A stretch of 64,000 bases of DNA. It comes from Lachancea kluyveri NRRL Y-12651 (lineage: Eukaryota; Ascomycota; Saccharomycetes; Saccharomycetales; Saccharomycetaceae). The notes beneath the pieces are model-generated. The model saw only the letters and a program-made list of their open reading frames with translations. It searched no databases and had not been told where the DNA came from. Below are positions 1 to 10,048 of the stretch, in pieces (positions within the stretch are counted from its first letter, which is position 1; each line of letters starts with the position of its first letter). Where the stretch lies: NCBI GenBank assembly GCA_000149225.2, contig CM000694.1:372001-436000 (forward strand), in the 5' to 3' direction. The position numbers were made by a program, and so were the translations under genes.

Positions 1-1807
1 TTTTTGCTCTTGTCTCTTTTAGCTTTTCTAAAACTAGCGGATAGGATTCGTCGAGGCGTATGATATCCTTAAATTTTTCAAAGGCATTCTCGGTATCGCT
101 GATCATAATGTCTGCCTTAGTAATCAATTCCACTCTTTGCCTGATCAAGTTATCTTTGTTTTTATTGGCGTTTGCTTCTTCAATCATTCTGTTAATCTCT
201 TCCTCTGTTAGCCCAGAATTGGCAATCACTGTTATAGACATCTCTTTACCACTGCTCTTCTCAGCAGCAGACACATTAATTATGCCATCGGCATCAATAT
301 CAAACGTTACATGGATCTGAGGAGTACCCTTGGGCATCGGTGGGATCCCTGCTAGTTTCAAATCACCTATCAATTTGTTGTCTCTAACCAAGCCCCTTTC
401 GCCCTGGTAAACCCTAATGTCCACGCCAGTCTGACCATCAACACCTGTACTAAATATTTCGGTTTTTTTTACCGGAACTGTGGTATTGCGTGGAATTAAC
501 GGGGAAAAGACGCCTCCATAAGTCTCAATACCTAAGGTCAATGGCGTCACATCTAACAACAATACATTTTTAATTTCACCAGAAAGGACACCACCCTGTA
601 TCGCTGCACCTAGCGCAACCGTTTCATCTGGGTTGACACCAGTGTTTGGCTCTTTGTTGAATATGTTACGAACAACGGTTCGGATTTTAGGCATGCGGGT
701 CATCCCGCCAACGAGTATGACTTCATCAACCTGTGCCGGATCTATTTCTGCATCTTTTAAAGCCTTTTTGACCGGAGGTATTGTTTTTTCAATTAATGGC
801 ATGGTCATTTCATCCAATTCGGTTTCTTTTAGTGTCAAATTGACATGCTTATTGTGGTAAATGAAAGGTATATCAATAGTAGTTTGTTTGACGTGTGATA
901 ATGTAATTTTAGCCTTTTCTGCAGCCTCTCTTATTCTTTGCATAACTTCTCTATTGCCTGTAATTTCATTTTTCGTGATATCTGGGTTTTTTTTAATGAA
1001 ATTTTGTACAATATGGTTTACAACAACGCTGTCAAAATCTTCACCACCCAAATGTGTATTACCATTAGTAGCCCTAACTTCAAACACGCCATCTTCAATA
1101 TCTAATATAGAAATGTCAAAAGTACCACCGCCGAGATCGTAAACAGCAACAATTCCTGAGTTTTCCTTTGCGTTCAATCCAAAACTCAATGCAGCAGCGG
1201 TTGGTTCGTTAACAACTCTCAAAACCTTTAATCCCGCCATTCTTCCAGCATCTTTAGTCGCTTGTCTCTGGGAATCATTGAAATATGCAGGAACCGTAAT
1301 TACTGCTTTATCAATAGGTTCTTCAAGATAGTCAGCAGCAGTTTCTTTTAAATAATTCAAAATAAAAGAACCTATTTCGCTGGGAGATTTGATATCACCG
1401 GTTGATGTTTTTAAGTAGGCTTGTCCATTGATAGACGATTCCACAATACTGAACGGACTATGATTCAAGTCTTTCTGGATTTCCTCATCTTTAAAAGAAC
1501 GACCAATCAATCGTTTTGTTGCATAGAATGTGTTCTCTGGATTAATCAGAGACTGCCTCTTTGCTGCTGCACCCACTAATACCTTACCCTGTTTATTGAA
1601 AGCCACTACGGAAGGTGTAGTACGCTGACCCTCATCATTTTCAATTATTGCAGCAGCGGATACTTTGTCAGTAGAATTTGAGTCCCTAATATAAGCTACT
1701 GCGCTATTTGTTGTACCCAAGTCTATCCCAATTACCTTAGAACTTGCCAAGCGTTTGAATAGTGTACTTTTAGATGCACCGACATGGCGCCGAGAACTTC
1801 TTAACAT
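1..1807 (-). CDS. SSQ1: Mitochondrial Hsp70 Ssq1, C-terminus cut by window edge
   Basis: This is a DnaK-family chaperone of the mitochondrial matrix. In yeast Ssq1 works with Jac1 on the scaffold Isu1 in iron-sulfur cluster transfer. Translation of the minus strand from the ATG at 1807 gives a basic N-terminus fit for mitochondrial import (MLRSSRRHVG), then the phosphate-1 motif IGIDLGTTNSAV near residue 27, YDLGGGTFDISIL and VGGMTRMPKIR in the ATPase domain, and the start of the substrate-binding domain. About 602 residues are visible; S. cerevisiae Ssq1 has 657, so only the C-terminal lid is missing beyond the window. SSQ1 is preferred over SSC1/ECM10 because MDM30 and RPS22 follow it, as in YLR367-369, and because of its sequence (VAYIRDSN near the start). 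The frame is open throughout. Confidence 0.93.
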   Translation of the reverse strand, partial: MLRSSRRHVGASKSTLFKRLASSKVIGIDLGTTNSAVAYIRDSNSTDKVSAAAIIENDEGQRTTPSVVAFNKQGKVLVGAAAKRQSLINPENTFYATKRLIGRSFKDEEIQKDLNHSPFSIVESSINGQAYLKTSTGDIKSPSEIGSFILNYLKETAADYLEEPIDKAVITVPAYFNDSQRQATKDAGRMAGLKVLRVVNEPTAAALSFGLNAKENSGIVAVYDLGGGTFDISILDIEDGVFEVRATNGNTHLGGEDFDSVVVNHIVQNFIKKNPDITKNEITGNREVMQRIREAAEKAKITLSHVKQTTIDIPFIYHNKHVNLTLKETELDEMTMPLIEKTIPPVKKALKDAEIDPAQVDEVILVGGMTRMPKIRTVVRNIFNKEPNTGVNPDETVALGAAIQGGVLSGEIKNVLLLDVTPLTLGIETYGGVFSPLIPRNTTVPVKKTEIFSTGVDGQTGVDIRVYQGERGLVRDNKLIGDLKLAGIPPMPKGTPQIHVTFDIDADGIINVSAAEKSSGKEMSITVIANSGLTEEEINRMIEEANANKNKDNLIRQRVELITKADIMISDTENAFEKFKDIIRLDESYPLVLEKLKETRAK

Positions 1808-2031
1808 TTTCAGTTGCAGAACTGTGTTGGATTTAATGATACCAAATCAGTTTTTATACTATTTGAAAGGTAAGGAGCCGAGCTGGTAACTCCCAATCAC
1901 AGTTATGCTAGTCACGTATTTAGTGATTTATAATAGAAGGTATATTTTTTTATCAAGAAATTGTTCTTATATATATACCGATGAAGAAGGCAAAAACTTA
2001 TTCGATTCTACAAATAACGTTTGCCGTTATT

Positions 2032-3831
2032 TTAACTATTTTTTATGCAATCTAACAACTTGAACGACGGAATTAGTCGGTTAGATTCCCTGTCTAACCT
2101 AGTAAAAAAAAGACCCAAATCGGAGCTTGAGAGAACTTTCAATAAGTCAATAACCTCCTTTCTGCGACGAACGTTCCATTCCACAGAATGGAGCTCGTCT
2201 TTTAATTCAACATTAACCTGTCCCAGCAGATTCATCACGTTCAAGTAAGTTACGTTGTTGCCTCCTTGTTTACCACCTAAAACTATCAGTAACTGATCGT
2301 CTCTGCCGGTGACGAATTCTCCCACGTTACAATCCTCGTCAAAGGATATATTATATTTTGATTTGAAGACATCCTTGAACGATGTCTTCCCAATTATTTC
2401 TTGCATTTTGCTTGTATCATAACCGTCGAAACTTCTTAAGTGGGCCACATCCTGAGGGAAATTTTTTAATAATAAATCTGAAAACTGATGCTTTGCAGCA
2501 CTTAACATAGCTCTTCCATTACCGAGTTGGTTTAGTTTCCAATAGGCCTGAAAGTATTCATAAATAGGTGTGCTCATTGGGCACTTGCTTTGTGGTAAAT
2601 ATAACAAAACCCCGTTAGCAGTCTTGTCAGGAATAACACTCCACATGGATTTCTTACAGTATGGATACCATTCGTCAAAAACTTTGAACAACAGATCTCT
2701 TAGTTTTAGTGGGGTCAAAACCTTGGGTATTATGGTGCCTATCACAACCTGTCTACTTGGAAAAATTCGGCACATCGAGTCTACAAGATTCCTTCGTGTA
2801 AAGATTCTTGGTTTGCCGGCTTGTGAGATGGTTAAGTACGTTTCTCCGCCATGTAGTTTTAAGTCACGAATTATTAAGAATTCTTCACATAAAATGGTCT
2901 CAACGTTATACTTTGCTGAAATGGATTGAACTATTGATAGAAGCAATAGGATATGACCCTTAGTCTCTCCTGCGTAAACCCGTAACAGCATAAAGTCCTC
3001 TACGTAATAGCGAGATCTCTGATGAACATGTGAGAGCTGTAAGCGTTTTAGGCTTTCAAAGATAAATTTAACCAACTTATCGACCTTCAAAGTTGATGGC
3101 AATTGTAAAAAATCTGTTAAATCAGAAAATTTCTCCTTTATTGCGTAATGTACCTCTTCAATAAGCCTGGACCGGTGTGTTAATAATCGGTCGAAACATG
3201 GGTCCATAGCAGCTACTGGGAGAAAAACTGTCTCTTCAGCGTTATGTACAAACTCCATTGCATCGGTTGCGAAACTGTCATGTATAAGTTTGAAAACATA
3301 GCCATGTCTGATGGTCAATAACAGCTGGCGTGCTGTAAATGTTAATTCGAACGGGGTGTCTGAGTTGTAGCCTTCGTTGATAAAATTTCTTAGAATGGGT
3401 ATTATTCTATCATTGTAACGAAGCAAATGCCAAACTGTTTGCCAGTATATTGTACTTGATGTAGTTATTTTCATCTTCTGCATTGCTCTTAATAGATGTG
3501 TGTCGATACGGTAGCGAAATCTAAAAAAATAGAACCAATCTGCTGATGGAGCAACTGATGATCCACTTGACTGATTTCTTCTATCCAGCCCCATCACATC
3601 GTGATTTTCATATTTTAGCCATCTTTTATAACATCTTGGTCTCCATACCGCTCTTGAACAGATCTTGCTATTCAGCTCACGAGAAACTAATCTTAGCGCG
3701 AACAAATCATCAATATCGAGATAGCTTGCAACTTCAATCCACACCTCCTTCGGCAACGATTCAAAGTTTCTTAGACTAGCCATCACTAGTGAAATAAGTG
3801 GTGGCTTTTTGGTAGCTGAGTATATTGTCAT
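2032..3831 (-). CDS. MDM30: F-box protein Mdm30
   Basis: Substrate adaptor of an SCF ubiquitin ligase. In S. cerevisiae Mdm30 targets the mitofusin Fzo1 and thereby controls mitochondrial fusion; it also acts on Mdm34 and Gal4. The 599-residue length matches the yeast protein (598). The F-box lies at about residues 23-58 (ESLPKEVWIEVASYLDIDDL, then LRLVSREL). The rest has no motif I can name, as is usual for Mdm30. It sits head-to-tail upstream of SSQ1 with a gap of about 220 bases, the YLR368-YLR369 arrangement. A second methionine at residue 17 (position 3783), just before the F-box, could be the true start. Confidence 0.9.
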   Translation of the reverse strand: MTIYSATKKPPLISLVMASLRNFESLPKEVWIEVASYLDIDDLFALRLVSRELNSKICSRAVWRPRCYKRWLKYENHDVMGLDRRNQSSGSSVAPSADWFYFFRFRYRIDTHLLRAMQKMKITTSSTIYWQTVWHLLRYNDRIIPILRNFINEGYNSDTPFELTFTARQLLLTIRHGYVFKLIHDSFATDAMEFVHNAEETVFLPVAAMDPCFDRLLTHRSRLIEEVHYAIKEKFSDLTDFLQLPSTLKVDKLVKFIFESLKRLQLSHVHQRSRYYVEDFMLLRVYAGETKGHILLLLSIVQSISAKYNVETILCEEFLIIRDLKLHGGETYLTISQAGKPRIFTRRNLVDSMCRIFPSRQVVIGTIIPKVLTPLKLRDLLFKVFDEWYPYCKKSMWSVIPDKTANGVLLYLPQSKCPMSTPIYEYFQAYWKLNQLGNGRAMLSAAKHQFSDLLLKNFPQDVAHLRSFDGYDTSKMQEIIGKTSFKDVFKSKYNISFDEDCNVGEFVTGRDDQLLIVLGGKQGGNNVTYLNVMNLLGQVNVELKDELHSVEWNVRRRKEVIDLLKVLSSSDLGLFFTRLDRESNRLIPSFKLLDCIKNS

Positions 3832-4398
3832 CTAGTCACTGGCCCTTCTGCCTTGGGTTTGGTAATCACTATTGACGATACATAATAGACATGATTAAAG
3901 GACTCATTATTGCTATAATCAATGTATGTGTGCAGAACACATTCTTTGGTCTACACATAGAGCACCCGGTTAAATAAGGGTAAACCTATGTGTTTTTCAA
4001 CGCAAATACTTTTTTCTCTGTGTGTAAATAAAACGCTGAACCGTTACCTTTCTGCTCACCAAGTTGGTGCTTTTTTTATAACTATTTATCTAATGAGCTT
4101 AAGTAGGACCTGGATCAGGATAGAACCATAACCTAGGATACACCGTTAATTGTATACTTACCGACCATGTTTCTGTACTCGTTTTTGAAACAATGATAAA
4201 GAAATATGGCCTAAGTACTTTTTTCGAGGGTGCCGGCATTGAAGTATGCGATTTGAATATTCTCATCATTTACGACATATAAAGTCGATGAACCCTATTC
4301 AACAGGGGTACTTTTTTCAAATCACTGCTCCATAGAACGTTGAAATCCATTTATAATTGTTATTGAAAACTTAACTCACTCTTACGGATGACAAAATA
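3832..4398. other. Divergent intergenic region, MDM30/arrestin
   Basis: This 567-base spacer separates two genes transcribed away from each other, so it should hold both promoters. It is AT-rich with T-tracts. I see no RNA gene, no reading frame of note and no regulatory site that I would defend. Confidence 0.6.
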
Positions 4399-6525
4399 AT
4401 GTTTTCCATAGGGAAGTCTAGTTCATCCTCACAACCAATATATTTTGATGTTAGGATCAAAAGTCCTTACAAGAACATCGTCTTAATTCAAGGTAGTCCG
4501 CTTGAAAGCGCTCCGATTCCATTACATGGGCATCTAGTTTTCTCACTTCCAGAACATTTGACCATAAAGAAAATTTCTTTAAAGCTTACCGGGAACTTTA
4601 AACTGGAGTTTTTACAGGTTGGTCAGCATAAAAATTCGAACTTAGCAAGCATAGTTAAAGAGGAACACAAAATCTTTGAGTGTGTTTGGAACAATCTGCT
4701 AGTCTCTTCAGATGGTATAATAACGTCCGGTGACGCATCTGAATCTGAAGCAATAGATATAAACTCTAGTTTCCCAGTTCGTCCAAACGTAACACATTCC
4801 TTGTCTACCCCAGTATTGACGACTAAGAAAAAACTGAAGAGGTCTAATACGCCGACGGTATTAGAACTGCCAATTAATGGTGTTTCAGGTACTCCATATG
4901 ATGGAATTACTACACAAACAGGTACTTCTTTCCACTTGCCTAAGGGAAACTATGAATTGCCATTCAAAGTCATGTTACCGCCAACAATTCCTGAAACGGT
5001 CGAAGGCTTACAAGCAGGGTCAGTTCTTTACAAATTTGAATCGCAGTTAGAAAGAGGCGGATTCAAAAACCCTTACACAAAGTACAAATATTTGCGTATT
5101 TTCAGGACTCTAACTGCTGATAACTTAGCAATCCAAGAAGAAATGTACGTGGGGAAAAGTTGGACAGATCGTTTACAGTACGAGATTTCTATTCCTAGCA
5201 GGGCCATACCTATTGGAAGTATTACCCCAATTACAGTGAGAATATATCCGTTTCAAAAGGGTTACAGACTAAGTAAAATCGGTGCATCTTTGGTACAGTA
5301 CTACGCATTCAAGGATAGCCATGGTCAGATTTACGATGACGAAACAACTTTATTCCAGCAAGCAATGACGAAGTTCAGTGAGGTTGAAGGCTGTGATGCT
5401 TCAGATGGTAACCTGTTGGTTGACAAGATAAGTATCAACTCATCTATCCAATTACCCGACAACCTAAAGAAGGTTACACAGGACTGTGATATAAATGGTG
5501 ATTTGATCCGTGTAAGACATAAGTTGCGTGTCAACCTTGTGCTAAAGAGAAAAGTTCCACAGGGAGAATCGGGTCAACTCATTGAAAAAAATACAGAGAT
5601 CAAGGCCAACATTCCTGTGATGCTCTATATTTCACCCCATGTTCCGATGAATGGTAGGCTGGTTCTGTTGGACAATGTTGGTAAGGTTCACTTTAGATCT
5701 GGTGAGCTAATACCATTATTTGAAGCACAAAGGCTGGGTGCTAACACAAGCAATAACTCGCAGTCATTGAATAACCTTCAAAGACTTAGAAATGGTAACT
5801 TTTCCGTCAATTATTTTCCAAAAGAGGATTTGGAGGCACCACCTACCTATGAGAAGCATGTATACGATAGGCTGTATGATGGTTCAAAAAAGAAAAATAT
5901 AGCTGAATTGCTTAGCGGGTCACAGAGCCTGCCTAACTCAGCACCTAATTCAGCACCTAATTCAGCACCTAATTCTGAGCCATCTTCGCCGTGGGCAGCA
6001 CCGAATACTAGCAACCTAGACTCCTACTTTGATTTTCCTAAAAGTTTGTCACTGGAGAACTTAAACCGTGTTCCATCTTACGAGCAAACTATGGACTTCG
6101 ATGAGGATGAAGTTGCACCACCCCTGCAAGATTTGGCGCCAGCATACGAAGACGCTACTTCCAATTCAGGTACGGCATCACCTCAAAACTTGAGCAGACC
6201 GACAACTCCAGATCTGTTCATGCGCCGTCCAGAGCCACTGCGCAATAGACCTATAAGTGCTCATGGAAGTTTATCTCACTTTATCAGAGCGCACACTCCA
6301 GAATATTTGTCTTCAGACCATGAGTCACGTGTCAGTTCTGTGCCTGCAGAAGCCAGAGCAGGTAGTCCGTTAAAGGGCTCTAGCAGCAACAGCGCTGTTC
6401 CATCTTCATCTTCCTCAAAGCTGCTGGGCAGGCTCAGCTCCTCAAATCTACAGAGTCTATACGGGCTTAAACGACATCCGGACAAACATTCCTCTGCTAC
6501 TAATCTCAAAAATAAAGAGAAATAG
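4399..6525 (+). CDS. ART5: Alpha-arrestin, ART5-like ubiquitin-ligase adaptor
   Basis: Alpha-arrestins bring the Rsp5 ubiquitin ligase to plasma-membrane transporters and trigger their endocytosis. The 708-residue protein has an N-terminal arrestin fold (about residues 15-130, IYFDVRIKSPYKNIVLIQG...) and a C-terminal arrestin fold (about 255-425), each spaced as in the Rod1/Rog3/Art5 group. A PPTY motif near residue 483 (EAPPTYEKHVYDRLYDG) is the expected Rsp5 WW-domain ligand; weaker PY-like sites (VPSYEQ, APAYED) follow. The tail is Ser/Pro-rich and contains a short tandem repeat of SAPN near residue 515. The symbol rests on position next to the YGR067C homolog; S. cerevisiae Art5 (586 residues) is shorter. 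The family is certain, the exact ortholog less so. Confidence 0.8.
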   Translation: MFSIGKSSSSSQPIYFDVRIKSPYKNIVLIQGSPLESAPIPLHGHLVFSLPEHLTIKKISLKLTGNFKLEFLQVGQHKNSNLASIVKEEHKIFECVWNNLLVSSDGIITSGDASESEAIDINSSFPVRPNVTHSLSTPVLTTKKKLKRSNTPTVLELPINGVSGTPYDGITTQTGTSFHLPKGNYELPFKVMLPPTIPETVEGLQAGSVLYKFESQLERGGFKNPYTKYKYLRIFRTLTADNLAIQEEMYVGKSWTDRLQYEISIPSRAIPIGSITPITVRIYPFQKGYRLSKIGASLVQYYAFKDSHGQIYDDETTLFQQAMTKFSEVEGCDASDGNLLVDKISINSSIQLPDNLKKVTQDCDINGDLIRVRHKLRVNLVLKRKVPQGESGQLIEKNTEIKANIPVMLYISPHVPMNGRLVLLDNVGKVHFRSGELIPLFEAQRLGANTSNNSQSLNNLQRLRNGNFSVNYFPKEDLEAPPTYEKHVYDRLYDGSKKKNIAELLSGSQSLPNSAPNSAPNSAPNSEPSSPWAAPNTSNLDSYFDFPKSLSLENLNRVPSYEQTMDFDEDEVAPPLQDLAPAYEDATSNSGTASPQNLSRPTTPDLFMRRPEPLRNRPISAHGSLSHFIRAHTPEYLSSDHESRVSSVPAEARAGSPLKGSSSNSAVPSSSSSKLLGRLSSSNLQSLYGLKRHPDKHSSATNLKNKEK

Positions 6526-6625
6526 ACTTTATATAATACGTATGTTGGCTTGTACGGTTTTTCTATTTGACATCCCCTCTGAAAACTGACACGTTCTAAA
6601 TTCGCAGTAGGGCTTACTTTCTGTT

Positions 6626-6642
6626 CATGTGATTATCACATG
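6626..6642. promoter_or_regulatory. 17-bp palindrome CATGTGA-tta-TCACATG
   Basis: A perfect inverted repeat with 7-base arms and a 3-base centre lies in the spacer before the zinc-finger gene. TCACATG resembles half of a bHLH (E-box, CANNTG) site, so binding by a dimeric regulator is possible. No factor can be assigned from sequence alone. Confidence 0.5.
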
Positions 6643-6653
6643 ACGGTTTTGGC

Positions 6654-6731
6654 CCGTAGCTACGGCAAAAATTACGCCGCCGGCTTAAGTCCAAAACTTG
6701 CCCCTCCGCTTCCTACTTTAGGAAGGAGGGG
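6654..6731. promoter_or_regulatory. GC-rich palindrome and CCCCTCC/GGAGGGG stem upstream of zinc-finger gene
   Basis: Positions 6654-6665 read CCGTAGCTACGG, a perfect 12-base palindrome. Positions 6701-6714 (CCCCTCCGCTTCCT) pair with 6720-6731 (AGGAAGGAGGGG) over 12 base pairs with a two-base bulge and a 5-base loop. The arms contain CCCCT/AGGGG, the core of the stress response element, and GGAGG-type sequence bound by Adr1-class zinc fingers. The gene downstream encodes such a zinc finger, so autoregulation is possible; that is inference. A TATA-like stretch, TATATATAAG, lies at 6959-6968. Confidence 0.5.
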
Positions 6732-7178
6732 AGGGATACACAAGGGTTACCAAAGATCCTGCCACAATCGGACCCCGTATGACCGCGCAAACGCCGTAGA
6801 AAATACCCTGGCGGTTACGAAACAGCAACTACGCAGACAAAGCGTGTCTGCGGAGGGGAGATCGGAAACCCACTCGATGTCCTCAAAGTACTAGAATGGT
6901 GGGGTAGTCAGGAGAGATACTATTGCTAGCGTAGATAGTACAACCCTGGCGGCCACTTTATATATAAGTAGCATCGTGCCCTATACCTTGCACAGGCAGC
7001 ACATGTGTATTTTCATTCCACAAAGTTTGTTACAACTCTATAAAGGAAAAACCAACCTTCTGTCTGTTACTTACTGTCGATACATACGAGAAGAGAAAAG
7101 AGATCAACTTTTAGTCTTGTGTTTACAACAACATTATTTATTGTCTATCGCTTCTTTGACCAGATTTCGCTCAAAGCT

Positions 7179-9878
7179 ATGGTTGCGTCTCAACGAAAAT
7201 ACATCTGTTCCTTCTGTGCCAAGGCTTTTTCTAGATCGGAGCACAGAACAAGGCACGAGAGATCGCATACTGGTGTGAAGCCGTTTACTTGTACGGTTTG
7301 CGCACATTCTTTTGTGAGAAGAGATTTGTTGCAACGCCACATTCGGACGGTTCATAGGACGTTCTTGTTGCAGTGTACTAAAGAACAAGAACAGCACATG
7401 GTCCCTGGACCTAGTATCGGCGGCAATGAAATCTGTGGCTCTGCCGTCCATAATGACCGTTTGTTTGACCATGTGATGAACTCGATGATTAAGGTTAACC
7501 ATGAGGGTGTTGAATGCCGTAACTCCAAAAAACCTCATATGCACAGCATTTGCCAGCATAAGCAGAAGCAGATGCGGAGAGCCGCTGCCTCATCAGATGA
7601 TGTCTGCTTGAATCATTCATGCCATGGGTCTGCTGATCCAACGCTGCAACTGAATTGCAAAGTTTTTCAAAAGTACCTAATAAATGGCATAATGGGTAAG
7701 CAAGTCGATGAGTCTGTAAGACCATACATTGTGACATGGTTCAATAGTGGGTTGGAGTACATCTCCAAGCATAACCTGTTCTCTGCCACAATTTTTGAGA
7801 CTTTGGAAGGCTCTTTAGGATCAACAGAAAAATTTGAGCCCTTCTGCCCAGCTTCCCCTCTGCCGTTGTCCATAATCACCGTTGGGTCCTTTATCTCCGA
7901 AAGTCCAGCTTCCTCTCATATCATTTCACAGTTGTGGCAGACTTCCTGGAACTACTGCATGAAGAAGCCGTTTGATCAGAGCTTCCCTTCACTAAGTCTC
8001 CTTACCTACCTTTATGTCCATTGGAATAATCAGTTTGACCATGATCCACTAACCATGTCAAATTTTTACCAGCAGGTACTATATACCATGATTCAATGCG
8101 GTGCCTCGAAATGGCTGTCCTCGTCTGTCGAGGTTTGGGTGGTATTCGATCTCTTTGTTGATTTGATGATGCTGAGCAATGAGTATAACGATATTTCTCT
8201 GGTGCTGTACCGCTGGTTTTTACGTGAACGTTTACATGAAGAGAAATCTTTAGGTCATTACCTAGATGAAGTTTCCAGAAATGCGCTCTCTTCTTCAGCC
8301 ACTCCGCAACATGTGATTCGGGTTATTACGAATAGTCTATTCTGTGAAGTAATTATGTGCGACAGTTACTATTCTCACTTCCAGTACCCGGATGCTCTGC
8401 ATAACGCTATAATCGTAACCAATAAAGTACATTCTGAGATATCTTTACAAGTTGCTACGGTTGATGATCATCGCTTTGATTACTGGAAATCCAAGGTTAT
8501 TCTAAAGAGCTCTCCTCAAAAGTTTTTCAACATGCTACTACAATATGTTGTTCTGCCACAATCTGAAGAACACTGGGAACTATGGTTGACTACGTGGTTT
8601 GAATTTGTCAACAGTTGCTGTGATTTGAGTTCGGAGGACGGGAAGACCTCTACATTGGAAAAATCCTCCATAAGTAGCCGTTGGTTCTTTAAACAAATCT
8701 TCTCTCAGGATGACAATATTTCTACTGTAGAAGGGTTTAAGAGAGTCAAAATCAATGGTGGATCCATCAATAACAACTTGGCGCTATGTTCCTTGCCCTT
8801 GATCGGTCTCTTAGAAACTGGCAAATTTTCTTCCACCGACGAGCATGATAATATTTCTGACAACTCGATGTTGTTGGCCATTGATATCATTTTATTCAAT
8901 TTCGAGATTTTCGGTGTTCAATTGTATATGCCACAGCGTACCCCTAGGAATGTCAGTGGATCTGTTGATGACGCTTTGAAGCTTTTGGAGAATCCAATTG
9001 TGCAGTTGCTACTATTTGTTTGGCACCGTACTATCTACCATGACAACCACAAACCACTCTTCGCAGATTCAGGACCGTTTGGTGGAAATCATACCTGTGA
9101 AAATCATTCTACCACTTTTTTTATTAAAAAGTACATTGCATTATCCAAAAAGAAAATTGATTCTGATACTGTCATTAAAAACGATATCAATAAGATATTT
9201 TTCGGTGAGGGTGATAATACTGATATAACTGCATTTATTGGGTTTCACTACTTGTTAAGCAGAATTTTGGAACGGATAAGTGATTTCATGGAGACCTTTA
9301 TATTAAACGAGGGGCTTCAAGCTGATCTGAGGGCTCGATTAGGTGATTTGGTTCAAGAAATCGACAGCCTCAGGTTAGACATCCAAACGAAGACTAACCT
9401 TAAAAATAATGGTGCTCTTCACCTGCACTCACCAAGGACTCCACCAGCATTACAAAATATTGTTGTTAATTTGTCAATTTCTCCAATTTTGATGACTTCC
9501 AATACACATCGCTCTTACTCTGTAAGTACAGCTAGTATTCAAGAGACACATCAAAAAGATAAACAGCCCAAGACTAAGGATTCTAAAATAATATTACCAC
9601 CGATCAAATCGTCTTCGGGTCAACTAGACGCTGGCTCGCCTAGTAACATCAAGAACACTACATATTCAGAGTGCTCCTCTTCCTCTGATGAATCAAGTCA
9701 ACATCCGTTGATACCATCCTATAGCTATACTCAGATGGCCGGTATACCATCTAATGAAGTCGAATATATTCCTGATCCCCGTAAACGATATTCGAACAGA
9801 GTGACTAGGCCTATTTTAAAATCTGGAACAGTTGGTATTCGTCTACCGCCACCCTCTGAGCTCTTTAACAGTAGCTAA
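7179..9878 (+). CDS. YGR067C: C2H2 zinc-finger transcription factor, YGR067C homolog
   Basis: Two tandem C2H2 fingers lie at the extreme N-terminus: CSFCAKAFSRSEHRTRHERSH and CTVCAHSFVRRDLLQRHIRTVH, joined by a TGVKPF linker. This N-terminal finger pair with RSEH and RRDLLQRH recognition helices is typical of the Adr1/YGR067C group, which binds GG(A/G)G-type DNA. The roughly 830 remaining residues resemble the fungal regulatory domain of this group and end in a Ser/Pro-rich tail. I start at 7179 (MVASQRKYICSFC, 899 residues) rather than 7119, because the upstream extension (MFTTTLFIVYRFF) is hydrophobic and unlike any zinc-finger N-terminus. The S. cerevisiae counterpart is uncharacterised. 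The neighbours ART5 and VHT1 fit the YGR065-068 block. Confidence 0.85.
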   Translation: MVASQRKYICSFCAKAFSRSEHRTRHERSHTGVKPFTCTVCAHSFVRRDLLQRHIRTVHRTFLLQCTKEQEQHMVPGPSIGGNEICGSAVHNDRLFDHVMNSMIKVNHEGVECRNSKKPHMHSICQHKQKQMRRAAASSDDVCLNHSCHGSADPTLQLNCKVFQKYLINGIMGKQVDESVRPYIVTWFNSGLEYISKHNLFSATIFETLEGSLGSTEKFEPFCPASPLPLSIITVGSFISESPASSHIISQLWQTSWNYCMKKPFDQSFPSLSLLTYLYVHWNNQFDHDPLTMSNFYQQVLYTMIQCGASKWLSSSVEVWVVFDLFVDLMMLSNEYNDISLVLYRWFLRERLHEEKSLGHYLDEVSRNALSSSATPQHVIRVITNSLFCEVIMCDSYYSHFQYPDALHNAIIVTNKVHSEISLQVATVDDHRFDYWKSKVILKSSPQKFFNMLLQYVVLPQSEEHWELWLTTWFEFVNSCCDLSSEDGKTSTLEKSSISSRWFFKQIFSQDDNISTVEGFKRVKINGGSINNNLALCSLPLIGLLETGKFSSTDEHDNISDNSMLLAIDIILFNFEIFGVQLYMPQRTPRNVSGSVDDALKLLENPIVQLLLFVWHRTIYHDNHKPLFADSGPFGGNHTCENHSTTFFIKKYIALSKKKIDSDTVIKNDINKIFFGEGDNTDITAFIGFHYLLSRILERISDFMETFILNEGLQADLRARLGDLVQEIDSLRLDIQTKTNLKNNGALHLHSPRTPPALQNIVVNLSISPILMTSNTHRSYSVSTASIQETHQKDKQPKTKDSKIILPPIKSSSGQLDAGSPSNIKNTTYSECSSSSDESSQHPLIPSYSYTQMAGIPSNEVEYIPDPRKRYSNRVTRPILKSGTVGIRLPPPSELFNSS

Positions 9879-10048
9879 AGGTCATAAATGTTGTATAATT
9901 AATACCAGTATTTAATTTCTTTTTCGAAAACCAATCATTTTGACATTTTCACAAAACAGCACCGCGTGGTACTTCCGCTGAAATAAATAATGTACAATTA
10001 AACCTAGAGAAGCATTTTAAAGAATCACGTATACAGATACAAAATTGT

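Noticed and set aside
6640-6894. 84-codon frame in the spacer before the zinc-finger gene
   Set aside because: Composition reflects the GC-rich island with its palindromes, and no family resemblance is seen.
7119-7178. Upstream start of the zinc-finger gene
   Set aside because: The added residues are hydrophobic and unlike the family; the fingers begin right after the ATG at 7179.
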